The notes: generated by a model from the letters alone, not told the origin. A stretch of DNA of 7,675 nt from Bacillota bacterium (GCA_021817625.1 JAKASY010000075.1:1-7675); one strand, 5' to 3'. Shown: positions 1 through 6,438, counted from the first letter of the stretch. Numbers and translations are program-made.

Positions 1-633
1 CTCCATCTGCAGGTTGTTGCCGCCGCCGGCGATCGCCGCCTCGGGCGCGCCGAAGCTCATGGACATGACGTTGCCGAGGTGGTTCTGCACGGCGTAGCTC
101 TCCGCGTTGTTCAGGGCGTTGCCGGCGTTGGAGGGCGCGACCACGAGGTCAATGGTGGCGTCGGGGGCGATGGCGTGCGACCACGTCACGTCGAGCGTGG
201 TCTCCTCCGCCCAGCCTACCTCGTTGGCGCTTTGGGGATTGAACGTCACCTGGCCAAGCGGATAGATGATGTTCAGGGTCGGTGCCGGCAGGCCGAAGGT
301 CTGGTCGAAGGTCGCGAGGTCCTGCCGGATGGTGGGGCTACCGAAGGCGTCGACGATGACGATCGTCTGGCCGGCGCCCGTGTAGCCTTGCGGCACGTCG
401 TACGCGGCGCGGATGTCCTGCGGTGTGTAGCAGCCCAGGCCAAAGTCCTTGATGCACTGGCTGTCCGTGGGAAGGCCGCTCGCCGGGCTCGCCGCGAGGG
501 CGAACACGTGCGGCGGGTTCGCCGTGTAGACGATGTCGCTGCTCGTGCCGCTGGCGGCGCTTACGGGCGAGAGCGCCGTCGCAGCGGCGGCGATCACGGC
601 GCCGACAATTGGGGCCAGCGTTCGGATGTGCAT
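1..633 (-). CDS. Secreted S53-family (sedolisin/kumamolisin-like) serine-carboxyl peptidase, N-terminal part, cut by window edge
   Basis: Translation gives 211 residues running off the left edge in frame. Residues 1-27 form a signal peptide (basic start, Ala/Val-rich core, SPVSAA before the likely cleavage site), so the enzyme is probably exported. The S53 catalytic domain starts near residue 69 (YTPQDIRAAYDVP), followed by IVIVDAFGSP (91-100) and WAEETTLDV (141-149). In the last of these, E144 and D148 have the i/i+4 spacing of the Glu and Asp of the sedolisin Ser-Glu-Asp triad. MSMSFGAPE (190-198) matches the conserved strand after it. The catalytic Ser (GTS motif) and the oxyanion Asp should lie beyond base 1. 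S53 enzymes are usually made with a prodomain of roughly 150-200 residues; only about 40 residues separate signal and catalytic domain here, so this is a short-pro or pro-less form. ATG at 631-633 is preceded by GGAGGT (639-644 on this strand), 5 nt away. The family is clear; activity is inferred because the Ser is unseen. Confidence 0.9.
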   Translation of the reverse strand, partial: MHIRTLAPIVGAVIAAAATALSPVSAASGTSSDIVYTANPPHVFALAASPASGLPTDSQCIKDFGLGCYTPQDIRAAYDVPQGYTGAGQTIVIVDAFGSPTIRQDLATFDQTFGLPAPTLNIIYPLGQVTFNPQSANEVGWAEETTLDVTWSHAIAPDATIDLVVAPSNAGNALNNAESYAVQNHLGNVMSMSFGAPEAAIAGGGNNLQME

Positions 634-1098
634 GGTCCACCTCCATCCAGGGCTTCTGCTTTCTTCCTTCGCCTGGGTCTTTCACCCTCTGGGGGCGAGT
701 CCCTGCGTCGCCTGAAGATCGCCACCAGGTTCAAGGGCGCGCGCGGCCCGCATACTCGAACCTCACGGACAGTCCCCTTCCATCGCGGGAAGCGCTCGCG
801 GGCCCGGCCGATCAGCCGGCGCCCGGACCGGGTGGGCTTGAACGCACGTTCAGCTGGGCGCAGTCGGGCCGCGCGACCATGATCGCGGTGGCGGCGTTCC
901 ATGGGCGTCCCGTTCGACCGAAGCGGTGCCCCTTGCGCCGCCGGACGGCCCGCCGGGCCGCGGGAGGCCTTGGACTTGCCGTCTGATGCGCCACCGCGCA
1001 GGGGGCGCCGGGGCCGCGTCGAACGCCGTCCCACATGCCGCACGGGCTGTCGGGAGCATGGAGGCGCATTGCGCGCCGCGGGGAGGCAGCGAGCGAGG
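634..1098. other. 465-base gap between divergent genes, no gene recognised
   Basis: The stretch separates the minus-strand S53 gene from the plus-strand metallo-beta-lactamase-fold gene and should hold both promoters. The left end carries the S53 leader described separately. The plus-strand frame of the next gene stays open back to about 901, but that extension is Arg/Gly/Pro-rich with no domain character and is not read as coding. I see no tRNA, no clear -35/-10 pair and no terminator-like stem with a T tract. Confidence 0.5.
648..712 (-). promoter_or_regulatory. Candidate structured 5' leader of the S53 peptidase gene
   Basis: Read on the minus strand, the bases just upstream of the Shine-Dalgarno can form three nested helices. 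The outer is CAGGG (701-705) with CCCTG (648-652), the middle TCGCC (694-698) with GGCGA (669-673), and the inner GGGT (684-687) with ACCC (675-678) closing a GAAAG loop. An alternative 5-bp pairing exists: GGCGA at 708-712 can capture the same TCGCC (694-698), excluding the middle helix. The outer helix ends 3 bases before the GGAGGT site. I could not match it to a known riboswitch class. The pairing is seen; a regulatory role is inference, and short complementary runs are common at this GC content. Confidence 0.3.
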
Positions 1099-2073
1099 AT
1101 GATGCCGAAAGCCGCCGATCGCCTGGTCGTCCAGGTCGTGATTGACAACGTGACCGACTCGCAGTCCAGCCGGCCCGTCTGGGCCGAGCCCGAGTGGGCG
1201 GTACTGCAGCAGGCCGGCATGGGCGAGATGCGGGGCGACCGGCTGCTCGCCGCGCACCACGGCCTCTCCCTCTGGATCCGAGCGGAGGGCGCCGGCGGCC
1301 ACGGCACGCTGCTCCTGGACGGCGGCCCGGACGGGGCGGGCATCGAGCGCAACGTGCCACGCCTCGGCCTGCGGCTGGGCGAGGTCGACGATGTCGTGCT
1401 CAGCCACGGCCACTTCGACCATGGACAGGGCCTCACCGCCGCCATTCGCATGACGCACGAGGAGAGCGGGCGGCGCGTTCCCCTCCACCTGCACCCGGGC
1501 ATGTTCCGGCCGCGCGGCATCCGCCAGCCATCCGGCGCGGTCTCCCCGATGGCGGTCGTGCCCCCGCCCGACGCCTGGCGGCAGCTGGGCGCCGAACCGA
1601 TCGTCAGCAGGGAGCGCCATCTCGCCGCGAACGGCTTTCTCTTCGTCAGCGGCGAGATTCCGCGCACCACCGCATACGAGCGCGGCCTGCCGGGGCACGT
1701 CGTGCGGCGCGAGGACGGTGTCTGGGAGGACGACCCGCTGGTCGTCGACGAGCGCTGCGTCGTGGCCCACGTGCGTGGCCGCGGCCTGATTGTCTTCAGC
1801 TCCTGCTCGCACGCCGGCATCGTGAACGTGGTGCGCCACGTGCGCGACCTCTTCCCAGGCCAGGCGATCGCGGCCGTGATCGGCGGCCTCCACCTGGTGC
1901 GGCCGAACGAGGCCGCCATCCCCGACACGCTTCGCGACCTCAGGGGGCTCGACGTAGAGACGCTGGTGCTGGGCCACTGCACGGGCTGGCGGGCGATCGC
2001 GGCCTGCGCCCAGGTCTGGGACGCCGACCATCTCGTGCCGATGGCCGTGGGCAGCCGGTTCACCTTCGGCTAG
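1099..2073 (+). CDS. Metallo-beta-lactamase-fold metallohydrolase, COG1237 type (MJ0301/TM0207-like)
   Basis: A 324-residue cytoplasmic protein with no signal peptide. Its motifs in order are LLLDGG (71-76), the metal-binding SHGHFDH (102-108, the HxHxDH of the superfamily), HLHP (130-133), SSCSHAGIVN (234-243), GGLHL (262-266) and GHCTG (292-296). The set with C-S-H-A-G-I-x-N, G-G-x-H-L and H-C-T-G is characteristic of COG1237, whose members are often annotated as 7,8-dihydropterin-6-methyl-4-(beta-D-ribofuranosyl)-aminobenzene-5'-phosphate synthase after an archaeal methanopterin-pathway protein. No folate or methanopterin gene is nearby, so that reaction should not be assumed; a metal-dependent phosphoester or cyclic-phosphate type hydrolase is as likely. 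The start is the first of two adjacent ATGs (1099, 1102), with GGGAGG at 1081-1086 and GAGG directly against the first ATG, so 1102 is a fair alternative. The S9 peptidase gene follows in the same direction after 179 bases, so co-transcription is possible but unproven. Confidence 0.88.
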   Translation: MMPKAADRLVVQVVIDNVTDSQSSRPVWAEPEWAVLQQAGMGEMRGDRLLAAHHGLSLWIRAEGAGGHGTLLLDGGPDGAGIERNVPRLGLRLGEVDDVVLSHGHFDHGQGLTAAIRMTHEESGRRVPLHLHPGMFRPRGIRQPSGAVSPMAVVPPPDAWRQLGAEPIVSRERHLAANGFLFVSGEIPRTTAYERGLPGHVVRREDGVWEDDPLVVDERCVVAHVRGRGLIVFSSCSHAGIVNVVRHVRDLFPGQAIAAVIGGLHLVRPNEAAIPDTLRDLRGLDVETLVLGHCTGWRAIAACAQVWDADHLVPMAVGSRFTFG

Positions 2074-2159
2074 ACGTTCGGCCGTCGGCGCACCCCGTAG
2101 AGCATCGACAGGCGCCGACCGGTGGCGCAGGGCGCATCTCCGCCGCCGCAGAATGCTCG

Positions 2160-2171
2160 GAAGCCGGCTTC
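2160..2171. repeat. Perfect 12-base palindrome upstream of the S9 peptidase gene
   Basis: GAAGCCGGCTTC is its own reverse complement and lies in the 179-base gap between the COG1237-type gene and the S9 peptidase, about 80 bases before the latter's start. It could be a dimeric regulator site. No second copy was noticed in the window and no T tract follows, so it is not a terminator. Role unknown. Confidence 0.25.
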
Positions 2172-2235
2172 TTCGCCCGGCCCGTCGCATGTGAGCGGGC
2201 ACGCGCGCTGTGCCGGAAGGTTCGAACGCGCCCTC

Positions 2236-2242
2236 AGGAAGG
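2236..2242 (+). promoter_or_regulatory. Ribosome binding site deciding the GTG start of the S9 peptidase
   Basis: AGGAAGG lies 10 bases before GTG at 2253. The reading frame has a TGA at 2244-2246, so no upstream start is possible; GTG 2253 is the first usable start codon. The ATG at 2243 is in another frame and opens only a short, featureless frame. Confidence 0.6.
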
Positions 2243-2252
2243 ATGACCGCTC

Positions 2253-4253
2253 GTGCTGTCGCTGGACGACGTGCTCTCCATCCGCCATCCCGAGTCCCCC
2301 CAGTGGTCGCCGGACGGCGCCCGCGTCGCCTTCGCCTACCACGTGGACGGCGTGCGCGAGCTATGGACGGCGCCCCTGACGGGGACCGCCGGCGAGCCCG
2401 CTCGCGCCTCCGCTGACGGCCTCGCCGTCGCCGCCTACGGGTGGCTCACCGACGGCCGCCTCGTCTACGCGAGCGGCGGCCGGCTATTTGCCGCGCCGCC
2501 GGGCGCCGCGGCGCAGGATGCCGACGTCCAGGTCCTTGTCGACGGCCCGACGGACATCGCGGGCGTGGCCTGTTCGCCGCGGGAGGTTCGCCTGTCCGTC
2601 GCCCGCGCGGGCGGCAACCTTCTCATCCTCGAGGACGGCCCGGTCCTGCGGGAGCCCGCCCTGTCGGGCAAGGCGCTCGGCGCGGGTGCCTGGAGCCGGG
2701 ACGGCAGCCGCCTCGCCGTGCCGATCGTGGACGGCAAGCGGTTCGACATCGTCGTGATCGACGCGACCTCGGGCGAGACCGTCTGGCGCAGCCGATCGGG
2801 CGACGGCGAGGGCGCGCCCGTGTTCGTCGGCCGCGACCGCCTGACGTTCGTCCGCGAGTCCCCGGACAACACCTGGCGGGAGTTCGTCCTGGTCGACCTC
2901 GCGAGCGGCGAGGAGCGCGTCGTGGAGCGCGTGGAGAGCGAGCGCGGCCTGAGCTTCGAGGTGGCGCCCGCCGCCGCGCCCGACGGCCGCGCGGTCGCCT
3001 ATGTCGTGCCGGTCGACGGCTGGCCGCACGTCGTGGTGCACGACCTCGAGCGCGGCACGCGCACGGTGGCCCTCCCGGGCGAGCATGAGGATCTGGGCCA
3101 CGAGATGGAGCGACCCTCGTTCTCGCCCGACGGGCGCTCTGTCGCCTTCGCCTCGAGCCGCGGCAGCCTGCGCCACCGCCAGATCTGGCGCTACGACCTG
3201 GCGAGCGGAGAGGCGCGGGCGCTGACCGAGGAGCGCGGCACCCACACCGACCCCGTCTGGTCGCCCGACGGCACGGCGATCGCCTGCATCTCCGCCGGTC
3301 CGTTCCACAGCGCCGAGGTTGCGGTGGTCGCGGCGGACGGCAGCGCCACGGAGCGACTCACCCGCTCCATGCCCGCCGCCTGGACGCGCGAGGCGATCGT
3401 CGAGCCTGAGCACGTCCTCCTGACGAGCGCGGACGGCATGAAGATCCACACCGACCTCTGGCTCCCGCCCCAGGGGCCGCCGCCGGGCGAGCGGCTGCCG
3501 GGGCTCGTGTACGTGCACGGCGGCCCGACCCGCCAGATGCGCGACGGCTGGCACCCGATGCACGCCTACGCCGTGTTCTACGCCTACAACCAGTATCTGG
3601 TCGGCCGGGGCTACGCCGTGATCTCCGTCGACTACCGCGGCGGCACGGGGTACGGCGTGGCCTACGAGCAGGCCAACTACCTCGCCATGGGCAGCCGCGA
3701 CATGGAGGACTGCATCACCGCCGCCGAGCACCTTGCCGCGCTGCCGCAGGTGGACGGCTCGCGCCTCGCCATCTGGGGCCTGAGCTACGGCGGCTACATG
3801 ACGCTGGCGGCCCTCACCAAGCGGCCCGAGGTCTTCGCGCTTGGCATCAACATCGCGGGCCTGTGGGACATGCAGCAGTGGGCGCGCTGGATCGGCGACC
3901 GCCACTACGGAGCCGTCCCCTACTTCATCCAGCGCCTGGGCGGCCCCTTGGACGACGACGGCGACGCTGAGGCGCACCGTCACGCCTCGCCACGGAACTT
4001 CGTCGAGGGGCTCAAGGCGCCTCTACTCAACCTGCACGGCACGGCCGACGCGAACGTCGACTTCGCCCAGCTGGACGAGATCATCCGCGACTGCACCGAG
4101 CACGGCAAGGACTTCGCCGCGCTCTACTACCCCGATGAGAGCCACATGTTCACCAAGCGGACGACGTGGGAGGACGCCTTCCGCCGCATCGAGTCGGCAT
4201 TCGAGCGCTACCTGCGCTGCGAGCCGGACGCGCGGCCGCGGGCAATGATCTAA
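2253..4253 (+). CDS. S9-family serine peptidase (prolyl oligopeptidase / acylaminoacyl-peptidase type)
   Basis: A complete 666-residue two-domain enzyme. Residues 1 to about 400 form a TolB/WD40-like beta-propeller, with recurring W/F-S-x-D-G-x-x-(V/I/L)-A strands (PQWSPDGARVAFA near 16, AWSRDGSRLAVP near 145, PSFSPDGRSVAFAS near 289, PVWSPDGTAIAC near 330). The alpha/beta hydrolase domain follows a linker (LLTSADGMKIHTDLWLP). It holds the oxyanion motif HGGP (422-425), DYRGGTGYG, the nucleophile elbow GLSYGGYM with Ser511, Asp599 in HGTADANVD and His631 in DESHMF, so the triad is complete and normally spaced. The family cleaves short peptides, often dipeptides or acylated residues from N-termini, with the propeller screening substrate size. 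No signal peptide is seen, so a cytoplasmic role in peptide breakdown is likely. The gene ends with tandem stops (TAA TAG, 4251-4256). The family is firm; exact specificity cannot be read from sequence. Confidence 0.95.
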   Translation: MLSLDDVLSIRHPESPQWSPDGARVAFAYHVDGVRELWTAPLTGTAGEPARASADGLAVAAYGWLTDGRLVYASGGRLFAAPPGAAAQDADVQVLVDGPTDIAGVACSPREVRLSVARAGGNLLILEDGPVLREPALSGKALGAGAWSRDGSRLAVPIVDGKRFDIVVIDATSGETVWRSRSGDGEGAPVFVGRDRLTFVRESPDNTWREFVLVDLASGEERVVERVESERGLSFEVAPAAAPDGRAVAYVVPVDGWPHVVVHDLERGTRTVALPGEHEDLGHEMERPSFSPDGRSVAFASSRGSLRHRQIWRYDLASGEARALTEERGTHTDPVWSPDGTAIACISAGPFHSAEVAVVAADGSATERLTRSMPAAWTREAIVEPEHVLLTSADGMKIHTDLWLPPQGPPPGERLPGLVYVHGGPTRQMRDGWHPMHAYAVFYAYNQYLVGRGYAVISVDYRGGTGYGVAYEQANYLAMGSRDMEDCITAAEHLAALPQVDGSRLAIWGLSYGGYMTLAALTKRPEVFALGINIAGLWDMQQWARWIGDRHYGAVPYFIQRLGGPLDDDGDAEAHRHASPRNFVEGLKAPLLNLHGTADANVDFAQLDEIIRDCTEHGKDFAALYYPDESHMFTKRTTWEDAFRRIESAFERYLRCEPDARPRAMI

Positions 4254-4268
4254 TAGATCGCTTCCTAA

Positions 4269-4333
4269 AGACAGCGGTAGCAGACAGCGGTAGCAGATAG
4301 CGGTAGCAGACACCGGTAGCAGACAGCGGTAGC
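4269..4333. repeat. Five tandem copies of a 13-base repeat
   Basis: The unit agacagcggtagc occurs head to tail at 4269-4281, 4282-4294, 4295-4307, 4308-4320 and 4321-4333. Copies 1, 2 and 5 are identical, copy 3 has c-to-t at position 4, and copy 4 has g-to-c at position 6. The array starts 15 bases after the S9 peptidase stop codon and ends next to the open frame of the IS630-type relic. Thirteen bases is not a multiple of three, so it is not a coding repeat of the usual kind. There are no spacers, so it is not CRISPR. It resembles a minisatellite formed by slippage; an iteron-like binding array is possible but unsupported. Confidence 0.9.
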
Positions 4334-4354
4334 TTCGGGAAGGGGTGAAGGATG

Positions 4355-4501
4355 GGCGTCCTCGAGGCGGTGCTTCCACCGGAACGGGACCGGATCGGCG
4401 TTGATCTGGTCCAGGTACGCCATGATCCGCTCGGCGAGTTCGTACTTGGACTCCACCCGGATGCCCGCGGGCTGATCCCTGCTCGGGTAGGTTGCGGTGC
4501 A
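4355..4501 (-). pseudogene. C-terminal remnant of an IS630-type transposase
   Basis: On the minus strand, an open segment between a stop at 4502-4504 and the repeat array encodes AGIRVESKYELAERIMAYLD followed by QINADPVPFRWKHRLEDA (about 4468 down to 4355). From memory this matches the end of IS630-family (DDE) transposases: G-I-R-V-x-S-K-x-E-L, a helix with Y-(L/F)-D-x-(I/V)-N, then P-V-x-F-R-W-K. Only about 40 recognisable residues remain. The DDE catalytic core, N-terminus and element ends were not found, and the preceding residues up to the stop do not resemble the family. A neighbouring frame upstream (ending GSARG) would join GIRV if one G of the run at 4469-4471 were absent, so a frameshift may be part of the decay. 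Beyond LEDA the frame runs into the 13-base repeats before a stop at 4265-4267. It is a fragment and cannot transpose. Confidence 0.65.
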
Positions 4502-4608
4502 TCACGACTGCGGCCTCGTTCCGCCACGCCAGGCGCCTCCATCGGCTAGCCACCTGGGGCGAGAAGGAAGGCAGCGGGGCATCGACGAAGCACGAGGACG
4601 CCGTGCAT

Positions 4609-4614
4609 TATATT
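4609..4614 (+). promoter_or_regulatory. Possible -10 box of the secreted orphan gene
   Basis: TATATT sits in the only A/T-rich patch between the S9 gene and this one, about 40 bases before the start codon. No good -35 hexamer was seen about 17 bases upstream, so this is a weak call based on position and composition. Confidence 0.3.
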
Positions 4615-4639
4615 CTGACATTTCCAGCCTGATCTGAAC

Positions 4640-4645
4640 AGGAGG
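4640..4645 (+). promoter_or_regulatory. Strong ribosome binding site supporting a TTG start
   Basis: A full AGGAGG lies 8 bases before TTG at 4654, ideal spacing. It justifies the rare start codon and places a proper signal peptide immediately after it. Confidence 0.75.
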
Positions 4646-4653
4646 ACAGTCCG

Positions 4654-5574
4654 TTGCCTCGCCGCCTTCTTTCGTTTCTTGTTGCCTTGGCCGGTTTGTT
4701 AGCTGTAGCACTGCCGGCGGCACCCTCAGCCGCGGCTGGCATCCTGCCGAAGTCAGGTATCTGGTCGGCCACAGCGCCCGCAATCGACGGTCCCAACGCC
4801 AAGGTCCACACGGTCGTCAATTTCTGGGTAGTAAAGGGGAAGGTACAGAACTGGGGCGGAGCCAGCCCTCCCCTGGTTGGCGGCGTGTTTGGCAGTGTCT
4901 CCGGCGACTCTTACTGCTCGGCGCTGTTCGCGTACCCGAGCGTCAGCCTCCACGGTAATTCTTTCTCCGGCGCGCTGAAGCTCGACGGCGGCAAGGTCAT
5001 CTTCAAAGGCACGTTCACGAGCGCCACAACTGCCCACGGGACTTGGGAAGAGACCGGCCCGTGCTATACGGGCGTCGTTGCCTGGACCGCCAAAGCCGGC
5101 GGTAAAGCCCCGACAGGTGTCAATCCGGCGACGGGAGCTCAAACCGAGTCTGGCGGCGGCAAGTGCTCCCCAGGGCCGTGCGGTTACAACGCAGGTGTGG
5201 TCGCCTACGTGAACGCCGTGGACCGGCACGCTGTCGGCCCTAAGGGCCAGCAGGAAGTGTACCTTAGCCTCCACTTCACCAACGAACGTGCCTCGTTCTC
5301 GTTCCAGCCGAACTCCCTCGACTTCGCCCTCAAGTTCGCGGATGGCAAGCTCAGCGGCTGGCCTACAGGCGACAACCCGGTGAAGCTCTCCAACGGCACG
5401 ATGGTCAACTGCGGCACCTGGCCTGCACCGGTCCAAGCACCTCCAGTTCCGAGGGGGGCCAAGTCCGGCCCGCTCAACCTGTGCTTCGCCGGACCGGCCG
5501 CTGAACTAGACGGACGGCTGATGCTTCAGTTCTGGGACCCGGGCGGCACCATCTACTTCCCTCTGAACAAATAG
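4654..5574 (+). CDS. Secreted protein of unknown function with six cysteines
   Basis: A complete 306-residue protein with TTG start. Residues 1-28 are a classical signal peptide (PRR, a Leu/Ala/Val core, cleavage likely after PSAAA), so it is exported. The mature part seems to have two beta-rich halves. Residues about 33-148 contain SGIWSA, NFWVVKGKVQNW, FSGALKLDGGKVIFKGTF and HGTWEE with C88 and C137. A Gly/Pro/Thr linker (149-170) follows, then residues about 176-306 with VYLSLHFTN, DFALKFADGKL, SGPLNLCF and LMLQFWDPGG. The second half recalls Ig-like DUF4352-type domains, which is a guess from pattern only. Cysteines 88/137, 171/176 and 253/277 could form three disulfides. No catalytic motif, membrane anchor, lipobox or LPXTG is visible. 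Codons such as TTA, GTA, TTT and AAA make it visibly less GC-extreme than its neighbours, and it sits beside a transposase relic, so horizontal acquisition is plausible. I do not recognise a named family. Confidence 0.8.
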   Translation: MPRRLLSFLVALAGLLAVALPAAPSAAAGILPKSGIWSATAPAIDGPNAKVHTVVNFWVVKGKVQNWGGASPPLVGGVFGSVSGDSYCSALFAYPSVSLHGNSFSGALKLDGGKVIFKGTFTSATTAHGTWEETGPCYTGVVAWTAKAGGKAPTGVNPATGAQTESGGGKCSPGPCGYNAGVVAYVNAVDRHAVGPKGQQEVYLSLHFTNERASFSFQPNSLDFALKFADGKLSGWPTGDNPVKLSNGTMVNCGTWPAPVQAPPVPRGAKSGPLNLCFAGPAAELDGRLMLQFWDPGGTIYFPLNK

Positions 5575-5582
5575 TTTCGCGG

Positions 5583-6438
5583 CTAAGCCGATTCGCCAAG
5601 GGCACCGGCTACCACGCGCACGCTGGACTCGACGGAGGCGTAGAGCACGCTCGGTTCGCTTGGGCTCTGGGCGAGGGCCGTCGAGCCGAGGCCCGGGTCG
5701 GCGGTCCAGTCCGGCACGGCATCCGACAGGCGCACCCATGTGCGCCCGAAGTCGGCCGAGCGCACAAGCCAGCGGCCGGTGTCCGTGTACACCACGGCAC
5801 CGTCCGCACCCGACTGGAGGAGCGGCGGCGCCATGGGGCCGCCGCGCATCTGCCAGTCGGGGCGGGTGTCGCCGCTGGCGCGGCTCGTGCGCCAGATGTG
5901 CCCCCCCGTCCGTCGAGCGGAAGACGCCGTACTCGTTGGCCACGAGCAGCTGCATGGGCCGGCCGGACCGGCCGCGTGGCTCAAAAGGCCGGCCGTGTCC
6001 GTGGGCGAAAGGATGCGCATGCCCGCCACCCGGGCGGAGGCGCCCAGCACGGCCGGCGCCTGGCTGGGCGCAAGACGTAGGACGCCATAACCCGCGCCCG
6101 CGCGGTCCTGGGCAACGCCGGCGGCGAGGACCGGGCCGTCCGGGCGTGAGGTCCTGCCAGCGCCACAGGCGTGGGCTGAAGCGCCACACCCCGCCATACG
6201 CGGTCGCTGCGTAGAGGCTGCCGTCGTGCCAGGCGAGGCCGTCGACCCGGCCCGCCAGGTAGGTCGGCGTGCGCACGGCGCAACCGCCGTCGCACAGGGC
6301 GACGAGCCGGCTCGGGCCGATGAAGGTCCACCGGCCAGGCGGGGCGGTGTGGGCTCGCGCGAGCCCGAGCGCCGGCCAAAGCCCCAGGGCGAGGGTGAGG
6401 ATGGCCGCTGCGGACGGGCGCCAGTGCATTCGGACCAC
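5583..6438 (-). pseudogene. Secreted BNR/sortilin-like beta-propeller gene with three frame interruptions
   Basis: Coherent protein sequence runs through the region but switches frame three times. Frame one opens at GTG 6436-6438 (GGAGGT at 6445-6450, 6 nt away) with a signal peptide (residues 1 to about 29), then LAGRVDGLAWHDGSLYAATA, YGGVWRFS and WRWQDLT. One extra base in the G run at 6142-6144 shifts it to DGPVLAAGVAQDRAGAGYGV and SPTDTAGLLSHAAGPA. A missing base near 5955-5966 shifts it back to MQLLVANEYGVFRSTDGG. One extra C in the run of seven at 5901-5907 shifts it to HIWRTS, RSADFGRTWVRLSD and the end at TAG (5583-5585). Correcting these gives exactly 285 codons including stop. GVFRSTDGG...W and RSADFGRTW are BNR/Asp-box motifs of six- to ten-bladed propellers (sialidase/VPS10/YCF48-like), which mostly bind rather than catalyse. 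A shorter ATG start at 6427-6429 is possible. It may be a true pseudogene or an intact gene with sequencing errors. Confidence 0.7.

Larger units (their letters stand above)
4502..4653. other. Gap before the secreted orphan gene; nothing clear on the minus strand
   Basis: This completes the roughly 400-base gene-free stretch after the S9 peptidase. Its left part may contain further decayed transposase sequence but nothing recognisable. Its right part turns A/T-rich around 4605-4625 and should hold the promoter and ribosome binding site of the gene starting at 4654. Confidence 0.4.

Noticed and set aside
640..780. Known riboswitch (c-di-AMP ydaO type or c-di-GMP-I) upstream of the S53 gene
   Set aside because: Some GGGTGAA- and GACGCA-like strings occur, but the conserved 3' half of ydaO and the GEMM core are missing, and there is too little room before the start codon.
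79..882. 267-codon plus-strand open frame over the S53 gene
   Set aside because: It is antisense to a gene with a signal peptide, S53 motifs and a good ribosome binding site; its own translation is Arg/Gly/Val-rich without motifs.
901..1098. N-terminal extension of the COG1237-type protein to ATG 901
   Set aside because: The added residues are low-complexity Arg/Gly/Pro sequence, and no Shine-Dalgarno precedes 901; ATG 1099 has one and starts at the family's first conserved strand.
2112..2128. GCGCC/GGCGC stem after the COG1237-type gene as a terminator
   Set aside because: Only 5 bp with a 7-base loop and no T tract follows; it is a weak match that chance explains at this GC content.
594..2202. 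Long open frames on the minus strand opposite the COG1237-type gene
   Set aside because: They are Arg/Pro/Ala-rich, have no domain motifs and exactly oppose a gene with clear metal-binding motifs; high GC keeps the antisense frames open.
2484..3983. 499-codon minus-strand open frame inside the S9 peptidase
   Set aside because: It mirrors the coding strand's codon bias, is His/Val/Arg-rich and has no recognisable domain.
4269..4333. CRISPR array
   Set aside because: The units are 13 bases, directly abutting, with no spacers and no cas genes.
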